Notes: generated by a model not told the origin, from the letters alone. DNA of 64,000 nt from Candidatus Roseilinea sp. (GCA_025998955.1 AP024676.1:1364001-1428000), one strand, 5' to 3'; shown: positions 33,530 to 42,907, counted from the stretch's first letter. Numbers and translations are program-made.

Positions 33530-34654
33530 TCACAGCGTCCCGCGGTCGCAGCGCCATCGTTCGAGCGCATTCCAGTCTATCGTCACGCCTAGGCCGGGCG
33601 CGTCGGAGAGCGTGACCTGTGCAGGCTTGTCTACATCGGGGACGATCGGCGCCGGCAGGATGAAATCGCGCCGCTCCGGCGTCCAGCCCGGCGGGTCGAA
33701 AGGGAATTCGACGAAAGGCGCCGTGCTCACCGCTGCGCAGACGTGCAGATTCGCCAGCAACACCAGCCCGTCGCCCCACGTATGCGGCGAGTAGATGTGG
33801 CCGCGCGCCTGCACCTCGTGGGCGAGCTGGCGCGCGCGCAGCACGCCGGTGCTCCACACGACATCGGCCTGATACACGTCGAGCGCATCGTGATGCAGGT
33901 ACTCGCGCTGCTCGGCGAAGTCGCGGTTGCCCTCGCCGCCGGCGATGCGAATCTTCGCCCGCCGGCGCAGCTCGGCCAGCCCGCGATAGTCGCGCCGGTC
34001 GAGCGGCTCCTCTAGCCAATAGGCGCCCAGTTCGGCGAGCGCATCGGCGACCCACAGCGCCGTCTTGAAGTCCCACGGCGGGCCGGCATCCCAGGGCATG
34101 CGCCAGCCTTGATTGGCGTCCACGAGGATGTGCATGTCGTCGCCGACGGCGTCGCGCACCGCGCGCACGACGGCCAGGTCGTCCTCCGGGCGCGGCGCGT
34201 GGAAGCGCAGCTTGAGCGCAGGGAACCCCCGGGCTTTCAACCGGCGGGCGCTTTCGGCGCGTGCATCGGCCGGTTGGCGTTCGCCACAACTAGCGTAGAG
34301 CGGCACGGTGCACTGCCGGCCGCCGAGCAGCTTCCAGAGCGGCAGGCTGACGATGTGGCCCATCAGGTCCCACAGCGCGACCTCCAGCGGCCACATTCGA
34401 CCATACATGAACTGCAGGTTGTCCAGGATCTGGACGTGGCGCTCGATGTCGAACGGATCGTGGCCGATGAACAGCGCCTCGTGGCCGGCAAAGCCGAGCA
34501 TGGCATCGCCGCTGCCGACGCCCTCGTAGTCACCCGCGCACACCCGCACCAGGGTGACGGTGTGGCCGGTGCGGGGGCGTGGATCCCAGGCAGCGTGAAA
34601 GGGCGGATCGAGCGGCAAGCGATAATGACGAATCTCGATGGCGTCTATTTTCAT
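33530..34654 (-). CDS. Enolase-superfamily enzyme (mandelate racemase / muconate lactonizing type)
   Basis: This 374-aa TIM-barrel enzyme has an N-terminal capping domain. Metal-site and catalytic segments are PALKLRFHA (KxR-like), ILVDANQGW (first acidic ligand), YWLEEPLDRRDYRGLAEL (second) and IAGGEGNRDFAEQ (third), then DVYQADVVW and GHIYSPHTWGDGL with the catalytic His. This fits an acid-sugar dehydratase or related enzyme; the substrate is unknown. A rhamnulokinase-like gene and ara genes nearby suggest sugar catabolism. A TAATCT lies 10 nt before the ATG. Confidence 0.88.
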   Translation of the reverse strand: MKIDAIEIRHYRLPLDPPFHAAWDPRPRTGHTVTLVRVCAGDYEGVGSGDAMLGFAGHEALFIGHDPFDIERHVQILDNLQFMYGRMWPLEVALWDLMGHIVSLPLWKLLGGRQCTVPLYASCGERQPADARAESARRLKARGFPALKLRFHAPRPEDDLAVVRAVRDAVGDDMHILVDANQGWRMPWDAGPPWDFKTALWVADALAELGAYWLEEPLDRRDYRGLAELRRRAKIRIAGGEGNRDFAEQREYLHHDALDVYQADVVWSTGVLRARQLAHEVQARGHIYSPHTWGDGLVLLANLHVCAAVSTAPFVEFPFDPPGWTPERRDFILPAPIVPDVDKPAQVTLSDAPGLGVTIDWNALERWRCDRGTL

Positions 34655-34758
34655 AGCAAGCGTTAGATTATCGGACTCGGTCAGACTGCTGAAGACACGG
34701 ACAGGTCACGGCATCCAGGCGACTGCTGTGCAGCTTACCCAGATGCATCTTTCTACGG

Positions 34759-34822
34759 CCGAGCAGAGGGGGATGCGCGCGGCGCGGCCGTCTGCTCAGC
34801 CCAGGCATTTACGCCGGGGCTA
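34759..34822. repeat. Rearranged copy of the composite repeat
   Basis: GGGGGATGCGCGCGGCGCGG and TCTGCTCAGC lie in + orientation and are followed by CCCAGGCATTTACGCCGGGG, which is the core in opposite orientation. The parts have been reshuffled relative to the other copies. Confidence 0.6.
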
Positions 34823-34844
34823 GAATCCATCCTCGCAACGCGCC

Positions 34845-35441
34845 ATGAACATCGGCATCTTCGGCGGGACGTTCGACCCGCCGCACATCGGCCACCTGGT
34901 CATCGCCGACCAGGCGCTGACGCAACTCAAACTCGACGAAGTCTGGTTCATGCCGGTCGGGCAACCGCCCCACAAGGCCGGCAACTCCATCAGCAGCGCG
35001 CGCCACCGCGTGCGCATGGTGCAACTGGCCATCAGCGATCATCCCGCCTTTCGGCTGTCGCTGATTGACGTGGAGCGCCCCGCCCCGCACTATTCCAGCA
35101 CCGCGCTGGAGTTGTTGGAAGCACGGCATCCGCAGCACGACTGGTGTTTCATCATGGGCGCCGATTCGCTGGAAGACCTGCCGCACTGGCACAACCCACG
35201 CCGGCTGATCGAGCTGGCGACGTTGGCCGTCGCCGGCCGGCCAGGCGCACGGCCCGACCTGAACGAGATCGAGCATGACGTGCCGGGGGTGAGCAGCCGC
35301 GTGCGCTGGGTGAACGCGCCGCTGGTGGACATCTCGTCCACCGAGCTGCGCCGGATGGTGCGCCGGAACGCCTCACTGCGCTATCTCGTGCCCTACCCCG
35401 TCGAGGTGTACATCAAGACCGAACGGCTGTATCGCACCTGA
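34845..35441 (+). CDS. nadD: Nicotinate-nucleotide adenylyltransferase
   Basis: This 198-aa enzyme adenylates nicotinate mononucleotide in NAD synthesis. It starts MNIGIFGGTFDPPHIGHLVI, with the GGTFDPxHxGH nucleotidyltransferase motif. It has the substrate segment MPVGQPPHK and the C-terminal DISSTELRRMV (the ISSTxxR motif). A TAGAAT lies about 14 nt before the ATG. It converges with the kinase gene, the stops being adjacent (35441/35442). Confidence 0.96.
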   Translation: MNIGIFGGTFDPPHIGHLVIADQALTQLKLDEVWFMPVGQPPHKAGNSISSARHRVRMVQLAISDHPAFRLSLIDVERPAPHYSSTALELLEARHPQHDWCFIMGADSLEDLPHWHNPRRLIELATLAVAGRPGARPDLNEIEHDVPGVSSRVRWVNAPLVDISSTELRRMVRRNASLRYLVPYPVEVYIKTERLYRT

Positions 35442-36932
35442 CTACGCCACGCGCAACATCGCCTCGAAGCGTGCGTAGGCGTCGTCCCATCGCCCGGCCT
35501 CGCGCGGCTGATACGTGACGAGCGGGAAGGAATGCCGGATGACCTGGTGGGCGTCGTCCATCGAAGCCAGCTCGCTGCACGCCACCATCTGCACCAGCAA
35601 GTTACCGATCGCCGTCGCCTCGACCGGACCGGCCACCACCGGCACGCTGCACGCATCGGCGGTGAACTGGCACAGCAGCACGTTCTGCGCCCCGCCACCG
35701 ACGATGTGAATGACCTCGACCGGATGGCCGAGCAGCGCCTGCAACTGGTTGAGCGTGTAGCGATACTTGAGCGCCAGGCTCTCCAGGATGCAGCGCACCA
35801 TCGCACCGCGTCCATCGGGAACAGGCTGGCCGGTGCGGCGGCAATAGTCGGCGATGGCTTTCGGCATGTCGTCCGGATGCAGAAAGGCTGCGTCGTCGGG
35901 ATCCACCAGCGAGCCGAGCGCGGGCGCCTGTTCGGCCAGGGCGAACAGCTCGCCGTATGGAATCGGCTCGCCCGCCGGCGACGCCCACTTACGCCGGCAT
36001 TCCTGCACCAGCCACATGCCCATGATGTTTTTCAACAGGCGAAACCTGCCACCCACCCCACCCTCGTTGGTGAAGTTGAACTGCAGCGCCTGCGGCGTGA
36101 TCACCGGCCGGCCCACCAGCGCGCCCAACAACGACCATGTGCCCGAGCTGATGTAGGCAAAGCGCGCGACGACGGCGGGCACGCCGGCGACCGCCGAGCC
36201 GGTGTCGTGCGTGGCCGGCGCGATGACGCGCGTCGCTTCGAGGCCGCCGGCGTCGAGCGAACGAACGAGCGCCGGCAACAGCGGCCCCAGGTCGGTGCCC
36301 GGCCGGATCACTGCGGGAAGGAAGTGCGTCGGGATGCCCAGTGACGCCAGCAAGTCGCGCGCCCAATCGCCGGCCCGCGGGTCGTAGCACTGCGTCGTCG
36401 TGGCGTTACTGAACTCGCACGCCTTGTAACCGGACAGCCAGAAGTGCAACAAATCGGGCATCATCAGGAAGGTGCGGGCGAATTCCAAGGCGGGCGCGTC
36501 GGCACGCGCCATGGCCAGCAACTGATAGAGCGTGTTGATCTGCATGAACTGGATGCCGGTGGATTCGAAGATGCGCTCGCGCCCCACACGCGCGCAGGCT
36601 TCCTCCACCATGCCGTCGGTGCGCGCATCGCGATAGTGATGCGGGTTGCCGATCAGCTCATCGCGCGCATCGAGCAGCGCGAAGTCCACGCCCCACGTGT
36701 CCACGCCGACGCCGGCGATCGGGCCGCACTGCGCGGCGGCTTTGCGAAGGCCGGCCTGCACCTCGTCCCACAGCGCGAGCGGGTTCCAATACAAATGTGA
36801 GCCGACGCGAACCGGTTTGTTGGGGAAACGATGTATTTCGGTCAGCCGCAGCGCGTCGCCGTCGAACGCGCCGGCGATGGCGCGGCCGCTCTCCGCGCCG
36901 ATGTCGAATGCCAGAAAGCTGCGTGACGTCAT
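35442..36932 (-). CDS. FGGY-family carbohydrate kinase, rhamnulokinase-like
   Basis: This 496-aa sugar kinase starts MTSRSFLAFDIGAESGRAIAG, with the phosphate-1 loop DIGAESGR characteristic of rhamnulokinase (RhaB). GVDTWGVDFALLD holds the catalytic Asp, and ATHDTGSAVAGVP and HIVGGGAQN are the ATP-binding segments. It would phosphorylate L-rhamnulose or a related ketose. No rhamnose isomerase or aldolase is adjacent. Upstream codons before 36932 look like shadow. A TACACT lies 7 nt before the ATG, suggesting a leaderless message. Confidence 0.88.
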   Translation of the reverse strand: MTSRSFLAFDIGAESGRAIAGAFDGDALRLTEIHRFPNKPVRVGSHLYWNPLALWDEVQAGLRKAAAQCGPIAGVGVDTWGVDFALLDARDELIGNPHHYRDARTDGMVEEACARVGRERIFESTGIQFMQINTLYQLLAMARADAPALEFARTFLMMPDLLHFWLSGYKACEFSNATTTQCYDPRAGDWARDLLASLGIPTHFLPAVIRPGTDLGPLLPALVRSLDAGGLEATRVIAPATHDTGSAVAGVPAVVARFAYISSGTWSLLGALVGRPVITPQALQFNFTNEGGVGGRFRLLKNIMGMWLVQECRRKWASPAGEPIPYGELFALAEQAPALGSLVDPDDAAFLHPDDMPKAIADYCRRTGQPVPDGRGAMVRCILESLALKYRYTLNQLQALLGHPVEVIHIVGGGAQNVLLCQFTADACSVPVVAGPVEATAIGNLLVQMVACSELASMDDAHQVIRHSFPLVTYQPREAGRWDDAYARFEAMLRVA

Positions 36933-36939
36933 GCCGTGC

Positions 36940-36945
36940 AGTGTA
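36940..36945 (-). promoter_or_regulatory. -10-like TACACT 7 nt before the kinase start
   Basis: TACACT on the - strand, with a 7-nt gap to ATG 36932. No clear -35 is visible. Confidence 0.4.
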
Positions 36946-37194
36946 GAAGCGAAGCGGGCAGAGGGCAAACACATTCGACGGGTAGCGCTCGACTGCGCGC
37001 CTTCAAGGCGCGGCTATCGTAGACGGCCACACAGGGCTGCTGCAACTCATCACCAAACGCTCGGGGGCATTTTTTGTCGGGGGCGTTGCCGGTCTGTGCT
37101 GCGGCCTGCTGATATGCCGTATATGTAGGGCATGGTCCCCGTGCCGCGCCGTGCATTACTCCGTAGAAAAGTGCATCCGCTTCCCCAGGTGCAT

Positions 37195-37364
37195 GGGTGT
37201 GCATTTCAAAATGGGGGAGCGCGGACTGGCCCGCAGCAGTGTTCGCTTCAGCCGCGCTGGGATCAATCCCAGCGCTAAGCATACGGGCAAGCCGCGCGCA
37301 TCCCGCCCCTTTCAGCCCAGGCGTTTACGCCGGGGCGGGTTTGCCCCCATTGGCGAATGCACCC
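37195..37364. mobile_element. Putative MITE, 170 bp, with GGGTG(..)CATT ends and internal composite repeat
   Basis: The left end GGGTGTGCATTTCAAAATGG (37195-37214) and the right end in reverse (GGGTGCATTCGCCAATGGGG, 37364 back) are inverted repeats. The interior (37247-37340) is the composite repeat in reverse orientation, including GCGCTGGGATCAATCCCAGC and AGGCGTTTACGCC palindromes. No protein is encoded. The ends match those of the transposase-bearing element at 55334-56886. No clear target duplication is seen. Confidence 0.65.
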
Positions 37365-37384
37365 AAACGCTCATCCTGTCTCCC

Positions 37385-37390
37385 TATAAT
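37385..37390 (+). promoter_or_regulatory. -10 box TATAAT 7 nt before the MoxR start
   Basis: TATAAT at 37385-37390 precedes ATG 37398 by 7 nt, just outside the right end of the MITE-like element. The upstream promoter region is therefore the element itself. Confidence 0.6.
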
Positions 37391-37397
37391 GTCCCCT

Positions 37398-38387
37398 ATG
37401 GCAGACGCCGTCCAGATCACCCCGGAGAAATTTACGGAGGTCGCGCAGCAGATCGAAAAGCAGGTCTCGAGCGTGATCGTCGGCCAACAAGACATCATCC
37501 GGCACACGCTGATCGCAATCATCGCCGGCAGCCACGTGTTGCTGGAGGGCGTGCCCGGCCTGGGCAAGACCAGCCTGGTGCGCGCTTTCGCCGATACGCT
37601 CAGCCTGCGCTTCGTGCGCATCCAATTCACACCCGACCTGATGCCGGCGGACATCGTCGGCACCGACATCCTGGAAGACCAGGAGACGGGCAAGCGCGCC
37701 TTCCGCTTCCAGCCCGGCCCGATCTTCGCCAACCTGATCCTGGCCGACGAGATCAACCGGGCTACACCCAAGACGCAATCGGCGCTGCTGGAGGCGATGC
37801 AAGAGCGCACGGTCAGCGTGCTGGGGCGCACCTATGCCACGAGCAAGCCGTTCTTCGTCCTGGCCACGCAAAACCCCATCGAGATGGAAGGCACCTATCC
37901 GCTGCCGGAAGCGCAACTCGACCGCTTCATGTTCAAGCTCAACGTCGGCTTCCCCAAGCTGGACGAACTGGCGGCCATCGTCGAGCAAACCACCGGCGAG
38001 AAGTCGGCGCGCGCGACGAAGGTGACGGACGGCAACACGCTGATTGCGATGAGCCAGTTCGCGCGGCAAGTGCCCGCTGCCTCGCACGTGACGCGCTATG
38101 CGGCCGCTCTGGTATCGGCCACGCATCCGGACGGCGACGGGGCGACCGACATGGTGAAGAAATACGTGCGCTACGGCGCCAGCCCACGCGGCGCGCAGGC
38201 GCTGTTGCTCGGCGGGCGGGTGCTGGCGCTGCTGAACGGCCGGTTCAACGTGGCCATCGAGGATGTGAAGGCGCTCGCGCCGGCTGCTCTGCGCCATCGC
38301 ATCCTGCTCAACTTCGAGGGCCAGGCCGAAGGCATCAATCCGGACGACGTGATCGCCGATGTGACCAACAAGGTCAAAGCGGCCTGA
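37398..38387 (+). CDS. MoxR-family AAA+ ATPase
   Basis: This 329-aa chaperone-like ATPase has Walker A GVPGLGKTSL (residues about 51-60), Walker B LILADEINRATPKTQSALLE, the sensor ATQNPIEMEGTYPLPEAQLD (typical of MoxR) and a C-terminal lid. MoxR proteins usually work with VWA-domain or DUF58 partners to activate metal-enzymes or membrane complexes. Neither is adjacent, since rlmN follows 2 bp later. ATG 37389 is an alternative three codons earlier. Confidence 0.94.
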   Translation: MADAVQITPEKFTEVAQQIEKQVSSVIVGQQDIIRHTLIAIIAGSHVLLEGVPGLGKTSLVRAFADTLSLRFVRIQFTPDLMPADIVGTDILEDQETGKRAFRFQPGPIFANLILADEINRATPKTQSALLEAMQERTVSVLGRTYATSKPFFVLATQNPIEMEGTYPLPEAQLDRFMFKLNVGFPKLDELAAIVEQTTGEKSARATKVTDGNTLIAMSQFARQVPAASHVTRYAAALVSATHPDGDGATDMVKKYVRYGASPRGAQALLLGGRVLALLNGRFNVAIEDVKALAPAALRHRILLNFEGQAEGINPDDVIADVTNKVKAA

Positions 38388-38389
38388 AT

Positions 38390-39523
38390 ATGACGCAGAT
38401 GCCGATCCCGATCTCGCTCTACGACCTCACGCGCGAGCAGTTGATCTGTCAGCTCGCCGAGTGGGGTGAGCCGGCCTTCCGCGCCCGGCAGATCTGGCAC
38501 TGGCTCTACCAGCGGCTGGCCGGCGACGTGGATGAGATGACCGACCTGCCCCGCCCGCTGCGCGACCGATTGAAGCGGACTTACGCAGTTGGCCGGATGA
38601 CGGTCGTGACCGAACAGCAATCCTCCGACGGGTGGACGCGCAAGTGGCTGTTCCGGCTGGCCGACGGCAGCGAGATCGAGACCGTGCTGATGGAGTACGA
38701 CGGCCTGCGCCGGACGGCGTGCGTATCGTCGCAGGCCGGCTGCGCTATGGATTGCAGCTTCTGCGCGACCGGTCAGATGGGCTTCCTGCGCAACCTACGC
38801 GCAGGCGAGATCGTCGAGCAGGCGATATGGGTGGCGCGCGCGCTGCACACAAAGACGAACGGCCATGAACGCCTGAGCAACCTGGTGCTGATGGGCATGG
38901 GCGAGCCGTTTGCCAACTACAACAACGTGATGGAAGCGGTGCGCCGGCTGATGGCGCCGGAGAGCGAGGGCGGCTTCGGGCTCGGCGCGCGTAAGATCAC
39001 CATCTCCACGGTCGGACTGGTGCCGGGCATCCGGCGCTTTGCCGAGGAAACGGCCCAGGTCAACCTGGCCGTGTCGCTACATGCGGCCACGGACGAGCTG
39101 CGCGACCAGTTGGTGCCCATCAACCGGCGTTACCCGCTGCGCGAGCTGGTAGCCGCCACGCGCGATTACCTGCGCAAGACCAACCGACGGGTGAGCTACG
39201 AATGGGCGCTGATTGACGGCGTCAACGACACGGTCGAGCAAGCCGAGGCGCTGGTCGCGCTGGTGCGCCAAACCAACCCCAAGGCCGGCGTCAACCTGGT
39301 GCACGTGAATATGATCCCGCTCAACCCGACGAGCGGCTATGCCGGCCACGCGTCGCGCCGCGCGCGCATCCAGCAGTTTCGTGACGTGCTGACGCGGGCC
39401 AACATCCCTAACACCCTGCGCGTCCGGCGCGGCATTGACATCGGCGCCGGCTGCGGCCAGTTGAAAGCGGAGACGGCGCAGGATCGAACGGCTGCGGCGC
39501 TGGAAAAGCAAACGAGCGGATGA
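38390..39523 (+). CDS. rlmN: 23S rRNA (A2503-C2) / tRNA (A37) methyltransferase RlmN
   Basis: This 377-aa radical SAM methyltransferase has the iron-sulfur cysteines C118, C122 and C125 (GCAMDCSFCATGQMG). It has the GMGEPFANYNNV motif, the SLHAATDELRDQLVPINRRY segment and a conserved C-terminal cysteine in IDIGAGCGQL that carries the methyl intermediate. It methylates A2503 of 23S rRNA. It starts 2 bp after the moxR stop, so the two are co-transcribed. Confidence 0.96.
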   Translation: MTQMPIPISLYDLTREQLICQLAEWGEPAFRARQIWHWLYQRLAGDVDEMTDLPRPLRDRLKRTYAVGRMTVVTEQQSSDGWTRKWLFRLADGSEIETVLMEYDGLRRTACVSSQAGCAMDCSFCATGQMGFLRNLRAGEIVEQAIWVARALHTKTNGHERLSNLVLMGMGEPFANYNNVMEAVRRLMAPESEGGFGLGARKITISTVGLVPGIRRFAEETAQVNLAVSLHAATDELRDQLVPINRRYPLRELVAATRDYLRKTNRRVSYEWALIDGVNDTVEQAEALVALVRQTNPKAGVNLVHVNMIPLNPTSGYAGHASRRARIQQFRDVLTRANIPNTLRVRRGIDIGAGCGQLKAETAQDRTAAALEKQTSG

Positions 39524-39564
39524 GCCGCGCTCACCCGCTCGCGCAACACATATCTGCCGAGTCG

Positions 39565-39753
39565 TTACTTGCCCTTCGTCTTGGCCAGCGTGCGCAGGGC
39601 CTTGGTGGAGACCATCACCGTCTGCATGCGGCCGTCAATCATCATGCGGCGGCGCTGGAGGTTCGGCTTCCACGCCCGGTTGGTCAGTTTGAACGAAAAC
39701 GAGCGAGAGTGGCCGAAGCTGGTCTTCTTGCCCGTAAATGCACATTTCGCCAT
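39565..39753 (-). CDS. rpmB: 50S ribosomal protein L28
   Basis: The 62-aa protein MAKCAFTGKKTSFGHSRSFS ends with MMIDGRMQTVMVSTKALRTL. The length and the pattern of basic residues are those of L28. The start is three codons inside a longer frame. Only one cysteine is present (CAFTG), so this is a zinc-free or reduced-Cys L28. It is divergent from the Asp23 gene, an arrangement common in bacteria with the fakAB cluster. Confidence 0.95.
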   Translation of the reverse strand: MAKCAFTGKKTSFGHSRSFSFKLTNRAWKPNLQRRRMMIDGRMQTVMVSTKALRTLAKTKGK

Positions 39754-39824
39754 GGCGTCCAATGCTCCTGTTTACTCTTGATCTTTGCTCAAAAACTGTC
39801 TAACATCAGAGGCACGATTCTACC

Positions 39825-40235
39825 ATGCAGACGCTTACGCAGGCGACCGCGCTCGATGGGGCGCAGCGAACCGAAGCGACGCCGCCGGTCGGCGGCCAGA
39901 TCGTCATCTCGCCGCGGGTGGTGTTCACGCTGGCGCGCAATGCCGCGCTCAGCACCTACGGCGTGGTCGGCATCGCGTCGCGCTTCACCGGCTTCGACTG
40001 CACCCACACCGACCCGCGGCGCGGCCTGGAGATCCAGATCACGGACAACCCGCAGACCGGCAACAAGCATGTCGCGGTGACCATCCACATCATCGCCGAA
40101 TACGGCGTGCGCATCCAGGCCGTGACGCGCAGCCTGCAACACCAAATCCGCTACAGCATCGAGCGCAGCACCGGCTACGTCGTGGACGCGGTGAACGTCC
40201 ACGTCACCGGCCTGCGTGTGACCAACGAGGACTGA
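39825..40235 (+). CDS. Asp23/Gls24 family envelope stress response protein
   Basis: This 136-aa small alpha/beta protein (DUF322/Asp23) starts its domain with GGQIVISPRVVFTLARNAAL, continues STYGVVGIASRF, and ends TGYVVDAVNVHVTGLRVTNE. It is the usual neighbour of rpmB and the fatty-acid kinase gene. The membrane-associated or scaffold role is not well defined. Confidence 0.92.
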   Translation: MQTLTQATALDGAQRTEATPPVGGQIVISPRVVFTLARNAALSTYGVVGIASRFTGFDCTHTDPRRGLEIQITDNPQTGNKHVAVTIHIIAEYGVRIQAVTRSLQHQIRYSIERSTGYVVDAVNVHVTGLRVTNED

Positions 40236-40324
40236 CGAATCCGCTCGAAACGGTGCACAACATGACGCGCACCTCGCAGCGGAAGGAGACACACACCGAA
40301 CTTTCCTAGGAAGAGCGCTGAACG

Positions 40325-42034
40325 ATGGGTGACGAAGGCACGCAAACGCAAGTGGAACCGAAGCGACCGCTCGATTCGCCCGAGGCCAAACCGCAGCGAG
40401 CCCGATTGACAATGGATGGCAGACGACTGAAAGAACTGGTGAAGGCCGGCTACGACTGGCTGCGGCAACAAGAGGAGGTCGTCAACGGTTACAACGTGTA
40501 TCCCGTGCCCGACGGCGACACCGGCACGAACATGATGCACACCATGCGGTCGGCATGGGAGGCGATCGCCGGCATGAACGAGTCGAACGTCGGACTGGTG
40601 GCCAAGGCAGTTTCAAACGGCGCGCTACGCGGCTCGCGTGGCAACTCGGGCATCATCCTGTCGCAATTGTGGCGCGGCTTCGCACGGTCGCTGGATCGCA
40701 AAGAGATCTGCGACGCCCAAGACCTGGTCGCGGCCATGCACGAAGCAGCCAAGACGGCCTACGCCGGCGTCAGCACGCCCGTGGAGGGCACGATCTTGAC
40801 CGTGGCGCGCGAGACCGCCGAAGCGGTCGAAGCCGCAGCCCGCGACACACACGACATGCGCCGGCTGCTGGAGGTCGCCAAAAACGCTTCGTATGAATCG
40901 GTGCAGCGCACTCCCAACCTGCTCAAAATCCTCAAGGAAGCCGGCGTGATTGACTCCGGCGGCTACGGCCTGTTCATCATCCTGGAGGGCATGTGGCGCT
41001 TCGTCAATGGCCTGCCGGTGGAAGATGCCTCGCGCGCCACCAGCAGCGTTCGGCTGAGCAGCGACGCCGACCTGCAGCACGAAGGCGGCTGGGGCTACGA
41101 CGTGCAATACCTGATCTACGCCCGCAGCGGCCAGCCCTTGGACGTGGCGAAGATCCGCGCCGACATCGAGGCGATGGGAGAATGCCCGTTGGTCATGGGC
41201 GACGAGAGCATCGTCAAGGTGCACGTGCATGTGCCCGATCCCGGCGTGGCCATCAGCTACGGCGCGCGGCTCGGTTCGCTGCGCGACGTGGTCGTCGAGG
41301 ATATGCAGGCACAGTCCGAAGCGTTCACTGCGCATACGGCGCCACCCGCCCGCGAGACCGAAGCGAGCCTGCCCGTCGCCGAAACGGCTGTGATCGCCGT
41401 CGCGTCCGGCGACGGCCTAACGCGCGCGTTCAAAGAGGTCGGCGTGCGCGTCGTGATCGAGGGCGGGCAAACGATGAACCCCAGCGTGGAAGACTTCCTC
41501 AACGCGATTGCCAAGGCCAACGCGCGCAGCGTCATCCTCCTACCCAACAACGGCAACATCGTGATGACGGCGCAACAGGCAGCGGCGCTGAGCGAGACGC
41601 CGGCCTACGTAGTCGCTACGCGCACGTTGGCGCAGGGCATCGCTGCGGCCATCGCCTTCAACCCGAACGTCGGCGCAGAAGAGAACGCCGCTGCGATGGG
41701 CGAAGCCGCACGGCATGTGACGACCGGCGAGATCACCCTCTCGACGCGCGACGCCACCATCAACGGCGTGAGCGTGCGCGTCGGCCAGGTCATCGGCTTG
41801 ATTGACGACAAACTCGCCGTGGCCGACGACGGCATCGCCTCCACGCTGCTGGCACTGCTCGAAAAGGCAAACGCCGGCCAGCGCGAGCTGATTACGCTGT
41901 TTTACGGCAACGGGCTGACCGAGGCGGAAGCGGCGCCCATCGCCGAAGCGGTGCGCCAGGCTTATCCGTCGCACCAGGTGGAGTTGATTTCTGGAGACCA
42001 ACCGCACTATTACTTCATCGTCGGCATCGAGTGA
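40325..42034 (+). CDS. fakA: DAK2-domain fatty acid kinase (FakA/YloV family)
   Basis: This 569-aa protein phosphorylates fatty acids bound to a DegV/FakB partner. The N-terminal DhaL-like nucleotide-binding domain has NVYPVPDGDTGTNMMHTM (Asp ligands for Mg), GSRGNSGIILSQLWRGF and GVIDSGGYGLFIILEG. The C-terminal FakA domain ends TLFYGNGLTEAEAAPIAE. An upstream leader of about 28 residues before LTMDGRRLKELVKAGYDW is probably disordered. It is followed 3 bp later by a DegV gene, its expected partner. Confidence 0.92.
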   Translation: MGDEGTQTQVEPKRPLDSPEAKPQRARLTMDGRRLKELVKAGYDWLRQQEEVVNGYNVYPVPDGDTGTNMMHTMRSAWEAIAGMNESNVGLVAKAVSNGALRGSRGNSGIILSQLWRGFARSLDRKEICDAQDLVAAMHEAAKTAYAGVSTPVEGTILTVARETAEAVEAAARDTHDMRRLLEVAKNASYESVQRTPNLLKILKEAGVIDSGGYGLFIILEGMWRFVNGLPVEDASRATSSVRLSSDADLQHEGGWGYDVQYLIYARSGQPLDVAKIRADIEAMGECPLVMGDESIVKVHVHVPDPGVAISYGARLGSLRDVVVEDMQAQSEAFTAHTAPPARETEASLPVAETAVIAVASGDGLTRAFKEVGVRVVIEGGQTMNPSVEDFLNAIAKANARSVILLPNNGNIVMTAQQAAALSETPAYVVATRTLAQGIAAAIAFNPNVGAEENAAAMGEAARHVTTGEITLSTRDATINGVSVRVGQVIGLIDDKLAVADDGIASTLLALLEKANAGQRELITLFYGNGLTEAEAAPIAEAVRQAYPSHQVELISGDQPHYYFIVGIE

Positions 42035-42037
42035 CGC

Positions 42038-42907
42038 ATGACCCTCAATCGCCCCCCCTCGATCCGCATCGTCACCGATAGTGCTGCGCGCCTGTCGCCT
42101 AAGTGGGCCGGAGAGCATGACGTGATCGTGCTCCCCCAGCACGTCATGCTGAACGGACGGGAGTATCGCGAGGACCTGGACTTGAGCGAAGCCGAGCTGG
42201 CGCAGCAAGCAGTTCGATCCAAGAAACCGTTCACCGTGCGTGCGCCGAGCGTGGAAGACTTTACCCGCGTATACGGCGCGCTGGCCGACAAGCGTGTCGA
42301 AGTCATCTCCATCCATGTGTCCTCGGCATTGAGCGAGACGGTGCAGAATGCGCTGAAGGCGCGCGAAGCCTATCTGGGGCGCTGCAAGATCCACATCGTG
42401 GATTCGCGCAGCATGGCGCTGGGGCTGAACGAACTCGTGCAGGCGGCCGTGGAGCTGGCGAAGCGCGGCGAGACCGGCGAGAGCATCGTCAAACATTTGC
42501 GCGGCCTCATGCAGCACATTTACGGCATCTTCATCTCGGACGACATGGACTATCTGGAGCACAGCAAACGCCTCCGCCCGGCGCAGGCGATCCTCGGCGC
42601 AATGCTGGGCATCATCCCCTGCTTGTCCATGGAAGAAGGCGACCTCGTCGCCGTGGAGAAGGTGCGCACGGCGGAACGCGCCATCGAAAAGGTGACCGAA
42701 TTCGTGACCGAGTTCGACGACCAGGCACAACTGGCTGTGCTGCAGCTTTCGCCACAGCCGAACGACCGCACCCACGCGCTGATCGAAGCGCTTCAAGCAT
42801 GCTTCACGCGGATGAAGGAGATTCCGGTGAAGTCGTGCGGCGCAACTGTGGGCCGCATCATCGGGCCGAACGGCATCGGCGTAATGGTCTATGAGGGCAG
42901 AATCTGA
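42038..42907 (+). CDS. DegV family fatty-acid-binding protein (FakB type)
   Basis: This 289-aa protein opens IRIVTDSAARLSPKWAGEH with the TDSxA motif of DegV. It has the EFTVRAPSVEDF-like segment and the HIVDSRSMALGLNELV motif that positions the fatty acid carboxylate. The C-terminal ends GRIIGPNGIGVMVYEGRI. It should present exogenous or turnover fatty acids to FakA for phosphorylation. Coupled spacing (3 bp) supports this. Confidence 0.92.
   Translation: MTLNRPPSIRIVTDSAARLSPKWAGEHDVIVLPQHVMLNGREYREDLDLSEAELAQQAVRSKKPFTVRAPSVEDFTRVYGALADKRVEVISIHVSSALSETVQNALKAREAYLGRCKIHIVDSRSMALGLNELVQAAVELAKRGETGESIVKHLRGLMQHIYGIFISDDMDYLEHSKRLRPAQAILGAMLGIIPCLSMEEGDLVAVEKVRTAERAIEKVTEFVTEFDDQAQLAVLQLSPQPNDRTHALIEALQACFTRMKEIPVKSCGATVGRIIGPNGIGVMVYEGRI

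Noticed and set aside
33456-34289. N-terminal extension of the Obg GTPase
   Set aside because: The frame is open upstream, but Obg proteins start at the MYDLATITV region and the upstream part overlaps the enolase-superfamily gene in another frame.
39520-40080. Open frame on the + strand over rpmB and the Asp23 gene
   Set aside because: It crosses two well-identified genes in the wrong frames and has biased Arg/Ser composition.
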